Source of the DNA: Paragordius varius | Lineage: Eukaryota > Nematomorpha | Assembly: GCA_964247055.1 (NCBI GenBank) | Contig: OZ176056.1 | Span: forward strand, 1,922,001-1,986,000 | Reading direction: 5' to 3' | DNA length: 64,000 nucleotides | In this document: positions 19,361 through 32,668 of the stretch, piece by piece | Numbering within the stretch: the first letter of the stretch is position 1 | How the letters are laid out: each line of letters starts with the position of its first letter | Position numbers and translations under genes: made by a program | The notes under the pieces: model-generated | Databases searched by the model: none | Told to the model about the DNA's origin: nothing | What the model saw: only the letters and a program-made list of their open reading frames with translations

Positions 19361-22300
19361 TTAGTTGTTAACGAGTTGAGATTTGATTGAAAACAGATTT
19401 TGCCGGACGGTTTATTGGATTTGGCTAACTTGAGTTTACTGTAAAGGACTAAACAGATTAAAGTATTATTGTGTACATCCACTCATCACCGAAGCCCCAA
19501 TTCAGTAACAAGATAGACGGTGTTTTGGTTGTTAATGAGTTGAGAATTGATTGAAAACAGATTTTGCCGGACGGTTTATTGTAAAGACTTGGCTAACTTG
19601 AGTTTACTGTAAAGGACTAAACAGATTAAAGTATTATTGTGTACATCCACTCATCACCGAAGCTCCAATTCAGTAACAAGATAGATAGTGTAGTGTTTGT
19701 TAACAAGTTGAAAATTGTTTGAAAACTGATTTCGCCGGACGGTTTTTTGTAAGACTTGGCTAACTTGAGCTTGCTGTAAAGGACTAAACAGATTAACGTT
19801 TTATTGTGTACATCCACTCATCACCGAAGCCCCAATTCAGTAACAAGATAGATGGTGTTTTGGTTGTTAACGAGTTGAGAATTGATTGAAAACAGATTTT
19901 GCCGGACGGTTTATTGTAAAGACTTGGCTAACTTGAGTTTACTGTAAAGGACTAAACAGATTAAAGTATTATTGTGTACATCCACTCATCACCGAAGCCG
20001 CCATTCAGTAACAAGATAGATGGTGTTTTGGTTGTTAACAAGTTGAGAATTGATTGAAAACAGATTTTGCCGGACGGTTTATTGTAAGATTTGGCTAACT
20101 TGAGTTTACTGTAAAGGACTAAACAGATTAAAGTATTTGTACATCCACTCATCACCGAAGCCCCAATTCAGTAACAAGATAGACGGTGTTTTGGTTGTTA
20201 ACGAGTTGAGAATTGATTGAAAACAGATTTTGCCGGACGGTTTATTGTAAGATTTGGCTAACTTGAGTTTACTGTAAAGGACTAAACAGATTAAAGTATT
20301 ATTGTGTACATCCACTCATCACCGAAGCCCCAATTCAGTAACAAGATAGACGGTGTTTTGGTTGTTAACGAGTTGAGAATTGATTGAAAACAGATTTTGC
20401 CGGACGGTTTATTGTAAGATTTGGCTAACTTGAGTTTACTATAAAGGACTAAACAGATTAAAGTATTATTGTGTACATCTACTCATCACCGAAGCCCCAA
20501 TTCAGTAACAAGATAGACGGTGTTTTGGTTGTTAATGAGTGTAGAATTGATTGAAAACAGATTTTGCCGGACGGTTTATTGTAAGATTTGGCTAACTTGA
20601 GTTTACTGTAAAGGACTAAACAGATTAAAGTATTATTGTGTACATCCACTCATCAACGAAGCCCCAATTCGGTAACAAGATAGACGGTGTTTTGGTTGTG
20701 TTGTTAACGAGTTGAGAATTGATTGAAAACAGATTTTGCTGGACGGTTTATTGTAAGATTTGGCTAACCTGAGTTTACTGTAAAGGTTTAAACAGATTAA
20801 AGTATTATTGTGTACATCCACTCATCACCGAAGCCGCCATTCAGTAACAAGATAGATGGTGTTTTGGTTGTTAACGAATTGAGAATTGATTGAAAACAGA
20901 TTTTGCCGGACGGTTTATTGTAAAGACTTGGCTAACTTGAGTTTACTGTAAAGGACTAAACAGATTAAAGTATTATTGTGTACATCCACTCATCACCGAA
21001 GCCCCAATTCAGTAACAAGATAGACGGTGTTTTGGTTGTTAACGAATTGAGAATTGATTGAAAACAGATTTTGCCCGACGGTTTATTGTAAGATTTGGCT
21101 AACTTGAGTTTACTGTAAAGGACTAAACAGATTAAAGTATTATTGTGTACATCCACTCATCACCGAAGCCCCAATTCAGTAACAAGATAGACGGTGTTTT
21201 GGTTGTTAACGAATTGAGAATGGATTGAAAACAGATTTTGCAGGACGGTTTATTGTAAAGACTTGGCTAACTTGAGTTTACTGTAAAGGACTAAACAGAT
21301 TAAAGTATTATTGTGTACATCCACTCATCACCGAAGCCCCAATTCAGTAACAAGATAGACGGTGTTTTGGCTGTTAACGAATTGAGAATTGATTGAAAAC
21401 AGATTTTGCCGGACGGTTTATTGTAAGATTTGGCTAACTTGAGTTTACTGTAAAGGACTAAACAGATTAAAGTATTATTGTGTACATCCACTCATCACCG
21501 AAGCCCCAATTCAGTAACAAGATAGACGGTGTTTTGGTTGTTAACGAGTTGAGAATTGATTGAAAACAGATTTTGCCGGACGGTTTATTGTAAGATTTGG
21601 CTAACTTGAGTTTACTGTAAAGGACTAAACAGATTAAAGTATTATTGTGTACATCCACTCATGACCGAAGCCCCAATTCAGTAACAAGATAGACGGTGTT
21701 TTGGTTGTTAACGAGTTGAGAATTGATTGAAAACAGATTTTGCCGGACGGTTTATTGTAAGATTTGGCTAACTTGTGTTTACTGTAAAGGACTAAACAGA
21801 TTAAAGTATTATTGTGTACATCCACTCATCACCGAAGCCCCAATTCAGTAACAAGATAGACGGTGCTTTAGTTATTAACCTGAGAATTGATTGAAAACAG
21901 ATTTTGCCGGACGGTTTATTGTAAGATTTGGCTAACTTGAGTTTACTGTAAAGGACTAAACAGATTAAAGTATTATTGTGTACATCCACTCATCACCGAA
22001 GCCCCAATTCAGTAACAAGATAGACGGTGTTTTGGTTGTTAACGAGTTGAGAATTGATTGAAAACAGATTTTGCCGGACGGTTTATTGTAAGATTTGGCT
22101 AACTTGAGTTTACTGTAAAGGACTAAACAGATTAAAGTATTATTGTGTACATCCACTCATGACCGAAGCCCCAATTCAGTAACAAGATAGACGGTGTTTT
22201 GGTTGTTAACGAGTTGAGAATTGATTGAAAACAGATTTTGCCGGACGGTTTATTGTAAGATTTGGCTAACTTGAGTTTACTGTAAAGGACTAAACAGATT

Positions 22301-25300
22301 AAAGTATTATTGTGTACATCCACTCATCACCGAAGCCCCAATTCAGTAACAAGATAGACGGTGTTTTGGTTGTTAACGAGTTGAGAATTGATTCAAAACA
22401 GATTTTGCCGGACGGTTTATTGTAAAGACTTGGCTAACTTGAGTTTACTGTAAAGGACTAAACAGATTAAAGTATTATTGTGTACATCCACTCATGACCG
22501 AAGCCCCAATTCAGTAACAAGATAGACGGTGTTTTGGTTGTTAACGAGTTGAGAATTGATAGAAAACAGATTTTGCCGGACGGTTTATTGTAAGATTTGG
22601 CTAACTTGAGTTTACTGTAAAGGACTAAACAGATTAAAGTATTATTTTGTACATCCACTCATCACCGAAGCCCCAATTCAGTAACAAGATAGACGGTGTT
22701 TTGGTTGTTAACGAGTTGAGAATTGATTGAAAACAGATTTTGCCGGACGGTTTATTGTAAGATTTGGCTAACTTGAGTTTACTGTAAAGGACTAAACAGA
22801 TTAAAGTATTATTGTGTACATCCACTCATGACCGAAGCCCCAATTCAGTAACAAGATAGACGGTGTTTTGGTTGTTAACGAGTTGAGAATTGATTGAAAA
22901 CAGATTTTGCCGGACGGTTTATTGTAAGATTTGGCTAACTTGAGTTTACTGTAAAGGACTAAACAGATTAAAGTATTATTGTGTACATCCACTCATCACC
23001 GAAGCCCCAATTCAGTAACAAGATAGATGGTGTTTTAGTTGTTAACAAGTTGAGAATTGATTGAAAACACATTTTGCCGGACGGTTTATTGTAAGATTTG
23101 GCTAACTTGAGTTTACTGTAAAGGACTAAACAGATTAAAGTATTATTGTGTACATCCACTCATCACCGAAGCCCCAATTCAGTAACAAGATAGACGGTGT
23201 TTTGGTTGTTAACGAGTTGAGAATTGATTGAAAACAGATTTTGCCGGACGGTTTATTGTAAGATTTGGCAATGAGTTTACTCTAAAGGACTAAACAGATT
23301 AAAGTATTAGTGTGTACATCCACTCATCACCGAAGCCCCAATTCAGTAACAAGATAGACGGTGTTTTGGTTGTTAACGAATTGATTGATTGAAAACAGAT
23401 TTTGCCGGACGGTTTATTGTAAAGACTTGGCTAACTTGAGTTTACTGTAAAGGACTAAACAGATTAAAGTATTATTGTGTACATCCACTCATTACCGAAG
23501 CCCCAATTCAGTAACAAGATAGACGGTGTTTTGGTTGTTAACGAGTTGAGAATTGATTGAAAACAGATTTTGCCGGACGGTTTATTGTAAGATTTGGCTA
23601 ACTTGAGTTTACTGTAAAGGACTAAACAGATTAAAGTATTATTGTGTACACCACTCATCACCGAAGCCGCCATTCAGTAACAAGATAGACGGTGTTTTAG
23701 TTGTTAACAAGTTGAGAATTGATTGAAAACAGATTTTGCCGGACGGTTTATTGTAAGATTTGTCTAACTTGAGTTTACTGTAAAGGACTGAACAGATTAA
23801 AGTATTATTGTGTACATCCACTCATCACCGAAGCCCCAATTCAGTAACAAGATAGACGGTGTTTTGGTTGTTAACGAGTTGAGAATTGATTGAAAACAGA
23901 TTTTGCCGGACGGTTTATTGTAAAGAATTGGCTAACTTGAGTTTACTGTAAAGGACTAAACAGATTAAAGTATTATTGTGTACATCCACTCACCACCGAA
24001 GCCCCAATTCAGTAACAAGATAGACGGTGTTTTGGTTGTTAACGAATTTAGAATTGATTGAAAACAGATTTTGCCGGACGGTTTATTGTAAGATTTGTAT
24101 AATTTGAGTTTACTGAAAGGACTAAACAGATTAACTTTTATTTGTACATTCACTCATCACCGAAGCCCCAATTCAGTAACAAGATAGACGGTGTTTTAGT
24201 TATTAACCTGAGAATTGATTGAAAACAGATTTTGCCGGACGGTTTATTGTAAGATTTGGCTAACTTGAGTTTACTGTAAAGGACTAAACAGATTAAAGTA
24301 TTATTGTGTACATCCACTCATCACCGAAGCCCCAATTCAGTAACAAGATAGATGGTGTTTTAGTTGTTAACAAGTTGAGAATTGATTGAAAACAGATTTT
24401 GCCGGACGGTTTATTGTAAGATTTGGCTAACTTGAGTTTACTGTAAAGGACTAAACAGATTAAAGTATTATTGTGTACATCCACTCATCACCGAAGCCCC
24501 AATTCAGTAACAAGATAGACGGTGTTTTGGTTGTTAACGAGTTGAGAATTGATTGAAAACAGATTTTGCCGGACGGTTTACTGTAAGATTTGGCTAACTT
24601 GAGTTTATTGTAAAGGACTAAACAGATTAAAGTATTATTGTGTACATCCACTCATCACCGAAGCCCCAATTCAGTAACAAGATAGACGGTGTTTTGGTTG
24701 TTAACGAGTTGAGAATTGATTGAAAATAGATTTTGCCGGACGGTTTATTGTAAGATTTGGCTAACTTGAGTTTACTGTAAAGGACTAAACAGATTAAAGT
24801 ATTATTGTGTACATCCACTCATCACCGAAGCCCCAATTCAGTAACAAGATAGATGGTGTTTTAGTTGTTAACAAGTTGAGAATTGATTGAAAACAGATTT
24901 TGCCGGACGGTTTACTGTAAGATTTGGCTAACTTGAGTTTACTGTAAAGAACTAAACAGATTAAAGTATTATTGTGTACATCCACTCATCACCGAAGCCC
25001 CAATTCAGTAACAAGATAGACGGTGTTTTGGTTGTTAACGAGTTGAGAATTCATTGAAAACAGATTTTGCCGGACGGTTTATTGTAAGATTTGGCTAACA
25101 TGAGTTTACTGTAAAGGACTAAACAGATTAAAGTATTATTGTGTACATCCACTCATCACCGAAGCCGCCATTCAGTAACAAGATAGATGGTGTTTTGGTT
25201 GTTAACGAGTTGAGAATTGATTGAAAACAGATTTTGCCGGACGGTTTATTGTAAGACTTGGCTAACTTGAGTTTACTGTAAAGGACTAAACAGATTAAAG

Positions 25301-28300
25301 TATTATTGTGTACATCCACTCATCACCGAAGCCCCAATTCAGTAACAAGATAGATGGTGTTTTGGTTGTTAACGAGTTGAGAATTGATTGAAAACAGATT
25401 TTGCCGGACGGTTTATTGTAAAGAATTGGCTAACTTGAGTTTACTGTAAAGGACTAAACAGATTAAAGTATTATTGTGTACATCCACTCACTTCCGAAGC
25501 CCCAATTCAGTAACAAGATAGACGGTGTTTTGGTTGTTAACGAATTGAGAATTGATTGAAAACAGATTTTGCCGGACGGTTTATTGTAAGATTTGGCTAA
25601 CTTGAGTTTACTGTAAAGGACTAAACAGATTAACTTTTATTTCACTCATCACCGAAGCCCCAATTCAGTAACAAGATAGACGGTGTTTTAGTTATTAACC
25701 TGAGAATTGATTGAAAACAGATTTTGCCGGACGGTTTATTGTAAGATTTGGCTAACTTGAGTTTACTGTAAAGGACTAAACAGATTAAAGTATTATTGTG
25801 TACATCCACTCATGACCGAAGCCCCAATTCAGTAACAAGATAGACGGTGTTTTGGTTGTTAACGAGTTGAGAATTGATTGAAAACAGATTTTGCCGGACG
25901 GTTTATTGTAAGATTTGGCTAACTTGAGTTTACTGTAAAGGACTAAACAGATTAAAGTATTATTGTGTACATCCACTCATCACCGAAGCCCCAATTCAGT
26001 AACAAGATAGACGGTGTTTTGGTTGTTAACGAGTTGAGAATTGATTGAAAACAGATTTTGCCGGACGGTTTATTGTAAAGACTTGGCTAACTTGAGTTTA
26101 CTGTAAAGGACTAAACAGATTAAAGTATTATTGTGTACATCCACTCATGACCGAAGCCCCAATTCAGTAACAAGATAGACGGTGTTTTGGTTGTTAACGA
26201 GTTGAGAATTGATAGAAAACAGATTTTGCCGGACGGTTTATTGTAAGATTTGGCTAACTTGAGTTTACTGTAAAGGACTAAACAGATTAAAGTATTATTG
26301 TGTACATCCACTCATCACCGAAGCCCCAATTCAGTAACAAGATAGATGGTGTTTTAGTTGTTAACAAGTTGAGAATTGATTAAAAACACATTTTGCCGGA
26401 CGGTTTATTGTAAGATTTGGCTAACTTGAGTTTACTGTAAAGGACTAAACAGATTAAAGTATTATTGTGTACATCCACTCATCACCGAAGCCCCAATTCA
26501 GTAACAAGATAGACGGTGTTTTGGTTGTTAACGAGTTGAGAATTGATTGAAAACAGATTTTGCCGGACGGTTTATTGTAAGATTTGGCAATGAGTTTACT
26601 CTAAAGGACTAAACAGATTAAAGTATTATTGTGTACATCCACTCATCACCGAAGCCCCAATTCAGTAACAAGATAGACGGTGTTTTGGTTGTTAACGAAT
26701 TGATTGATTGAAAACAGATTTTGCCGGACGGTTTATTGTAAAGACTTGGCTAACTTGAGTTTACTGTAAAGGACTAAACAGATTAAAGTATTATTGTGTA
26801 CATCCACTCATTACCGAAGCCCCAATTCAGTAACAAGATAGACGGTGTTTTGGTTGTTAACGAGTTGAGAATTGATTGAAAACAGATTTTGCCGGACGGT
26901 TTATTGTAAGATTTGGCTAACTTGAGTTTACTGTAAAGGACTAAACAGATTAAAGTATTATTGTGTACACCACTCATCACCGAAGCCTTAATTCAGTAAC
27001 AAGATAGACGGTGTTTTAGTTGTTAACAAGTTGAGAATTGATTGAAAACAGATTTTGCCGGACGGTTTATTGTAAGATTTGTCTAACTTGAGTTTACTGT
27101 AAAGGACTAAACAGATTAAAGTATTATTGTGTACATCCACTCATCACCGAAGCCCCAATTCAGTAACAAGATAGACGGTGTTTTGGTTGTTAACGAGTTG
27201 AGAATTGATTGAAAACAGATTTTGCCGGACGGTTTATTGTAAAGAATTGGCTAACTTGAGTTTACTGTAAAGGACTAAACAGATTAAAGTATTATTGTGT
27301 ACATCCACTCACCACCGAAGCCCCAATTCAGTAACAAGATAGACGGTGTTTTGGTTGTTAACGAATTGAGAATTGATTGAAAACAGATTTTGCCGGACGG
27401 TTTATTGTAAGATTTGTATAATTTGAGTTTACTGAAAGGACTAAACAGATTAACTTTTATTTGTACATTCACTCATCACCGAAGCCCCAATTCAGTAACA
27501 AGATAGACGGTGTTTTAGTTATTAACCTGAGAATTGATTGAAAACAGATTTTGCCGGACGGTTTATTGTAAGATTTGGCTAACTTGAGTTTACTGTAAAG
27601 GACTAAACAGATTAAAGTATTATTGTGTACATCCACTCATCACCGAAGCCCCAATTCAGTAACAAGATAGATGGTGTTTTAGTTGTTAACAAGTTGAGAA
27701 TTGATTGAAAACAGATTTTGCCGGACGGTTTATTGTAAGATTTGGCTAACTTGAGTTTACTGTAAAGGACTAAACAGATTAAAGTATTATTGTGTACATC
27801 CACTCATCACCGAAGCCCCAATTCAGTAACAAGATAGACGGTGTTTTGGTTGTTAACGAATTGATTGATTGAAAACAGATTTTGCCGGACGGTTTATTGT
27901 AAAGACTTGGCTAACTTGAGTTTACTGTAAAGGACTAAACAGATTAAAGTATTATTGTGTACATCCACTCATTACCGAAGCCCCAATTCAGTAACAAGAT
28001 AGACGGTGTTTTGGTTGTTAACGAGTTGAGAATTGATTGAAAACAGATTTTGCCGGACGGTTTATTGTAAGATTTGGCTAACTTGAGTTTACTGTAAAGG
28101 ACTAAACAGATTAAAGTATTATTGTGTACACCACTCATCACCGAAGCCTTAATTCAGTAACAAGATAGACGGTGTTTTAGTTGTTAACAAGTTGAGAATT
28201 GATTGAAAACAGATTTTGCCGGACGGTTTATTGTAAGATTTGTCTAACTTGAGTTTACTGTAAAGGACTAAACAGATTAAAGTATTATTGTGTACATCCA

Positions 28301-29990
28301 CTCATCACCGAAGCCCCAATTCAGTAACAAGATAGACGGTGTTTTGGTTGTTAACGAGTTGAGAATTGATTGAAAACAGATTTTGCCGGACGGTTTATTG
28401 TAAAGAATTGGCTAACTTGAGTTTACTGTAAAGGACTAAACAGATTAAAGTATTATTGTGTACATCCACTCACCACCGAAGCCCCAATTCAGTAACAAGA
28501 TAGACGGTGTTTTGGTTGTTAACGAATTGAGAATTGATTGAAAACAGATTTTGCCGGACGGTTTATTGTAAGATTTGTATAATTTGAGTTTACTGAAAGA
28601 ACTAAACAGATTAACTTTTATTTGTACATTCACTCATCACCGAAGCCCCAATTCAGTAACAAGATAGACGGTGTTTTAGTTATTAACCTGAGAATTGATT
28701 GAAAACAGATTTTGCCGGACGGTTTATTGTAAGATTTGGCTAACTTGAGTTTACTGTAAAGGACTAAACAGATTAAAGTATCATTGTGTACATCCACTCA
28801 TCACCGAAGCCCCAATTCAGTAACAAGATAGATGGTGTTTTAGTTGTTAACAAGTTGAGAATTGATTGAAAACAGATTTTGCCGGACGGTTTATTGTAAG
28901 ATTTGGCTAACTTGAGTTTACTGTAAAGGACTAAACAGATTAAAGTATTATTGTGTACATCCACTCATCACCGAAGCCCCAATTCAGTAACAAGATAGAC
29001 GGTGTTTTGGTTGTTAACGAGTTGAGAATTGATTGAAAACAGATTTTGCCGGACGGTTTACTGTAAGATTTGGCTAACTTGAGTTTACTGTAAAGGACTA
29101 AACAGATTAAAGTATTATTGTGTACATCCACTCATCACCGAAGCCCCAATTCAGTAACAAGATAGACGGTGTTTTGGTTGTTAACGAGTTGAGAATTGAT
29201 TGAAAACAGATTTTGCCGGACGGTTTATTGTAAGATTTGGCTAACTTGAGTTTACTGTAAAGGACTAAACAGATTAAAGTATTATTGTGTACATCCACTC
29301 ATCACCGAAGCCCCAATTCAGTAACAAGATAGATGGTGTTTTAGTTGTTAACAAGTTGAGAATTGATTGAAAACAGATTTTGCCGGACGGTTTACTGTAA
29401 GATTTGGCTAACTTGAGTTTACTGTAAAGGACTAAACAGATTAAAGTATTATTGTCTACATCCACTCATCACCGAAGCCCCAATTCAGTAACAAGATAGA
29501 CGGTGTTTTGGTTGTTAACGAGTTGAGAATTGATTGAAAACAGATTTTGCCGGACGGTTTATTGTAAGATTTGGCTAACTTGAGTTTACTGTAAAGGACT
29601 AAACAGATTAAAGTATTATTGTGTACATCCACTCATCACCGAAGCCCCAATTCAGTAACAAGATAGACGGTGTTTTGGTTGTTAACGAGTTGAGAATTGA
29701 TTGAAAACAGATTTTGCCGGACGGTTTATTGTAAAGACTTGGCTAACTTGAGTTTACTGTAAAGGACTAAACAGATTAAAGTATTATTGTGTACATCCAC
29801 TCATCACCGAAGCCGCCATTCAGTAACAAGATAGATGGTGTTTTGGTTGTTAACGAGTTCAGAATTGATTGAAAACAGATTTTTCCGGACGGTTTATTGT
29901 AAGATTTGGCTAACTTGAGTTTACTGTAAAGGACTAAATAGGTTACCGTTTTATTGTTTTTTACCACCACTCATCACCGAACCCACCGAT
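19361..29990. repeat. 167-bp satellite array 1
   Basis: About 63 head-to-tail monomers of 167 bp (some 164-165). Invariant blocks include CACCGAAGCCCCAATTCAGT, GTTAACGAGTTGAGAATTGA, AACAGATTTTGCCGGACGGT and TTTACTGTAAAGGACTAAAC. Common variants are GCCGCCATTCAG, GATAGATGG and CATGACCG. The first and last monomers are degenerate. Monomer length is close to a nucleosome repeat, as in many centromeric or heterochromatic satellites, but no CENP-B-box-like motif was recognised. Each monomer happens to be open for 63 codons on the minus strand, which is a by-product. Confidence 0.97.
23340..29900. repeat. Higher-order repeats within satellite array 1
   Basis: Diagnostic monomer variants recur at fixed offsets. 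The variant with TTGTATAATTTGAG lies near 24,095, 27,414 and 28,575; the ATTGATTGATTG variant near 23,378, 26,697 and 27,858; other marked monomers at 24,293, 27,612 and 28,773. Offsets are 3,319 bp (about 20 monomers) and 1,161 bp (7 monomers). So 26.65-27.80 kb and 27.80-28.96 kb are tandem 7-mers, both derived from the block near 23.3-24.5 kb. Confidence 0.9.
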
Positions 29991-30984
29991 TTTCAAAACA
30001 AGGGAAGGTTGTAGGGTTTATGTATTCTATTTGTGTGTTATTATTTAAAAAACATTAACTTTAATAAAATGATTGTTGCTTAAATTATATATGCTCATGT
30101 TTTAAGCATTTTGTACAATAACGAGAAAAAGCTATTTCACAAATATTAAAATTACAAACATAACATGGAAAAATTGAAAAAGATTTTTTTAAAAGACTAC
30201 TATACTTATTCATAAATTATGATTCCCATAATTATAATAATGAGCTCTTACCAATTTACATCTCTAATCCCCATTTCACAACCCAAAAAGTGTATTAAAA
30301 TTTAATAAAAAGATATGGTTGTTTTTAATTTTTACATGTTGTGTCTGTAATTTGAATTACTGTAAGTTAAAAAATAATGCGAAAATTTTGAAAATATTAA
30401 AGATAATAACTTATAAGAAAATCGACTTTTTATAAGATATCCAGGTCTCATATTTTTACGAACCATTTTAAGTTTTACAATAAACCGACCTCCACAATCA
30501 GCTTGCAATTTATCCGTATAACAAAACTTAAACATCAATCTTGTTACTGAAAAATGGCGACTTTGTTAATCAGTGGATGTAAACATAATAATACGATTAT
30601 CTGTGTAGACCGAAAATCAATTTAGATTCCTATCGGTAGGTTAGTGATAATAAAATTCCTAAATTTGATATTGATTAATGTTTACAACAACTCTTCCTAA
30701 TGATACTCAATTTAAACTGGGGTACATAAAATAGATGACGGTGAATTATTGAATCATCGAAGAGAGATCTTTATCAACAAAAGCGTAATGTAGAATATTA
30801 AGCAAACAAAACCCCAACACATTCGATTAAGTATATATTTATATCTATTAGCCATAATAACTAAAATTTATTTGTAGTTTCCAGGATATACTATAGATAG
30901 ATCATTAAAAAAAGTTAGTTAATCTGTAAATGTAATAATCAAACATATCACATCGTAGTTTAAACCACCGCCCGATAACCCATA
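29991..30984. other. Region between satellite array 1 and the ACC 3' end
   Basis: AT-rich, with a family B MITE fragment near 30,310-30,366 (TTTTTACATGTTGTGTCTGT, then ATTACTG). No supportable gene. Confidence 0.5.
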
Positions 30985-30990
30985 TTTATT
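30985..30990 (-). promoter_or_regulatory. Candidate poly-A signal (AATAAA)
   Basis: AATAAA on the minus strand, about 45 nt downstream of the TAA at 31,032-31,034. It marks the likely 3' end of the transcription unit that includes the ACC exons. Confidence 0.55.
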
Positions 30991-31031
30991 TTAATTATAT
31001 AATAGTTTTTTTTTAAAATTTAGTTTCATGA

Positions 31032-31175
31032 TTAGCAGTGATTCGTTTGAACGTAAACACGATGGGAACTTGCTTCTGTGGAAGTGGCATCTTGATCTAT
31101 AAAGATTGGTCTAACCACAATCTCGTATTCCGTATCGGGCAAAACATATGGGAAGCGATAATTATCAGAAACCGC
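31032..31175 (-). CDS. Terminal exon with FN3-like sequence
   Basis: 144 nt, phase 0, from acceptor TTTTTTTAG to TAA. Encodes 47 residues including FPYVLPDTEYEIVVRPIFID and a final RVYVQTNHC. The LPDTEYEIVV pattern and the closing hydrophobic strand resemble the second half of a fibronectin type III domain. It is not part of any ACC domain I know. It lies downstream of ACC exon 11 on the same strand and in compatible phase, so it may be the tail of a chimeric product or a separate gene. Confidence 0.65.
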   Translation of the reverse strand, partial: AVSDNYRFPYVLPDTEYEIVVRPIFIDQDATSTEASSHRVYVQTNHC

Positions 31176-31264
31176 CTAAAAAAAGAAATGCACACATTAG
31201 TTATTATACAAATACATAAAATTTTTGGGTCATACGATATATATATATAAGAGAAATTTTAATA

Positions 31265-31594
31265 CAGTAAAAATTGATGCTTATACAGACAGAACATCTC
31301 TCAAAATATTTTACAGTAAAAATTGGAATTATAGAGAGAACAGTAAAAATATAAAGACATATACTTATTCAAGATAACCATACTATAAGTATAAACCATT
31401 TACAGAAATTATTTTATTACAATTGGAAATTAACGTAATTAATCGTATTACCAAAATACATTTTTATTTCATACTTTGAAATATTCAAAAACTATGAATA
31501 ATATTTAAAAATACGTTTAATAAATTACAGCATACTTTAAAAATGTATTGTCTTTATATTTTCACGTTCGTCCGTATAATTTCATGATTTACTG
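31265..31594. mobile_element. Tc1/mariner-like MITE (family B), with a partial second left end
   Basis: CAGTAAAAATTGATGCTTAT starts at 31,265 and a second copy of the terminus, CAGTAAAAATTGGAATTATA, at 31,314. The right terminus GATTTACTG ends at 31,594. It sits in the intron between the two last exons. Confidence 0.7.
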
Positions 31595-31805
31595 TAAAAA
31601 AGGCAATATAAAATATAAATTCAGACAACTAGTTAAAAAACGTACTCGTTTGCCTTTATATTATGATTCAAATATGACTCCTGTTAACCATATTTACATT
31701 ATCATAAATTTCGTCGTTTAAAACCGCAGATATTTATAGTTTCAGATTTTGGGTAAAAAAGCTTGTCATAAATTTAATATTATTAAAAATCTATTAAAAA
31801 TATAC

Positions 31806-31997
31806 CGAAATAAATCCTCCTTTAATTGGTAAATCTTTCCCCGGGCTACTCAAGAAAATGTCTAGGCCACGGATGTCTTTTGCTTTTTCAGGATAATTAA
31901 TTAAGGGGTTGGCAAGAAAAACTAATAAATCTAAAGAATTTGTATTTCCAGCGGTTGTGCCATTTATCAGGGATAGCCTTTTATTTTGACCACCCAT
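31806..31997 (-). CDS. Unassigned exon upstream of the FN3-like exon
   Basis: 192 nt, 64 codons, phase 0 to 0 if the acceptor is CAAG before ATG at 31,995-31,997. The donor GTATAT follows GGFIS. It includes INGTTAGNTNS and DIRGLDIFLSSPGKDLPIKG. No family recognised. It joins in frame to 31,032-31,175. An alternative acceptor lies at about 32,008. Confidence 0.55.
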
Positions 31998-32076
31998 CTT
32001 GACAAATCTATATATAACGTTAAAAAGATGTTTTTAAAAAAATATGCGTAAAATTACAAAATTTAATGTATATTAC

Positions 32077-32118
32077 CTTCCTGATTAAGAACATATTGTC
32101 CCACATTGTTAAGACTAA
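32077..32118 (-). CDS. Possible small exon linking ACC exon 11 to the tail
   Basis: A 42-nt phase-0 candidate (LVLTMWDNMFLIRK) between GGTGTAG and GTAATA. It would keep frame from ACC exon 11 to 31,806-31,997. A second frame of the same stretch (ALIYGVVSLNNVGQYVLNQE) is also open but cannot be joined in frame. Confidence 0.3.
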
Positions 32119-32520
32119 CTACACCATATATCAAAGCTTGTTTAAAATCAATCAAACATCAATCTAATTAAAACCGTTTATACAATAAAAACGATGTAAA
32201 ATTTTGTGAAAACCAAACGTTAACTTTTTAATATAATTATTGCTTTATTTAAAATTATATGACGCGTTCAATTGTTTTTAAAAGATCATATAACTGAGAA
32301 ACTATTTATTCCAATTACAATTTAAAATTGAAGTTTTCAGGAATCAGTAAAAGTAAGAAAATGTATAAAATTCCATTTTATATATACTTATAATAAATTT
32401 AATGGCCTTAAATACATAAATTTAAATATAATTAAGCAAATATTTAATACTTTAAATCTTTATTTAATAAAAAAAATCCTAAAAATTGTATCTTAGGTAA
32501 AATAAATTAACATATAATAC

Positions 32521-32668
32521 TTGAAATTTTTCAGCAATAAGTTTATCCAACCATTCGGTATCAAAATTATTTTTTTGAAAACTTTCCGTCAACAAAGTTA
32601 TAAGGTATTCAACAGTAGTTCTAAAATCACCCTTAATCGATAACTCTTTAAGGCCAACAACCAAATTC
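32521..32668 (-). CDS. ACC: ACC right copy exon 11
   Basis: 148 nt, phase 2 to 0. Encodes [20 protein letters not shown] and ends DKLIAEKFQ, the end of the biotin carboxylase domain. No recognisable further ACC exon lies downstream in the window. Confidence 0.93.

Noticed and set aside
19195-29970. Dozens of near-identical 60-65-codon minus-strand reading frames, one per satellite monomer
   Set aside because: The monomer is 167 bp, not a multiple of 3, so neighbouring frames overlap and shift; there is no splice or start context and the conservation is that of the DNA repeat.
19361-29990. Regularly spaced repeats as a CRISPR array
   Set aside because: The whole 167-bp unit is repeated with no unique spacers, no leader and no cas genes, in a eukaryotic context.
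19361-29990. CENP-B box in the satellite
   Set aside because: No stretch matching the NTTCG....A..CGGG pattern was found by eye in the consensus.
31038-31250. Plus-strand 70-codon ORF
   Set aside because: Lies antisense to the FN3-like exon, which has splice sites, a stop and a poly-A signal on the minus strand.
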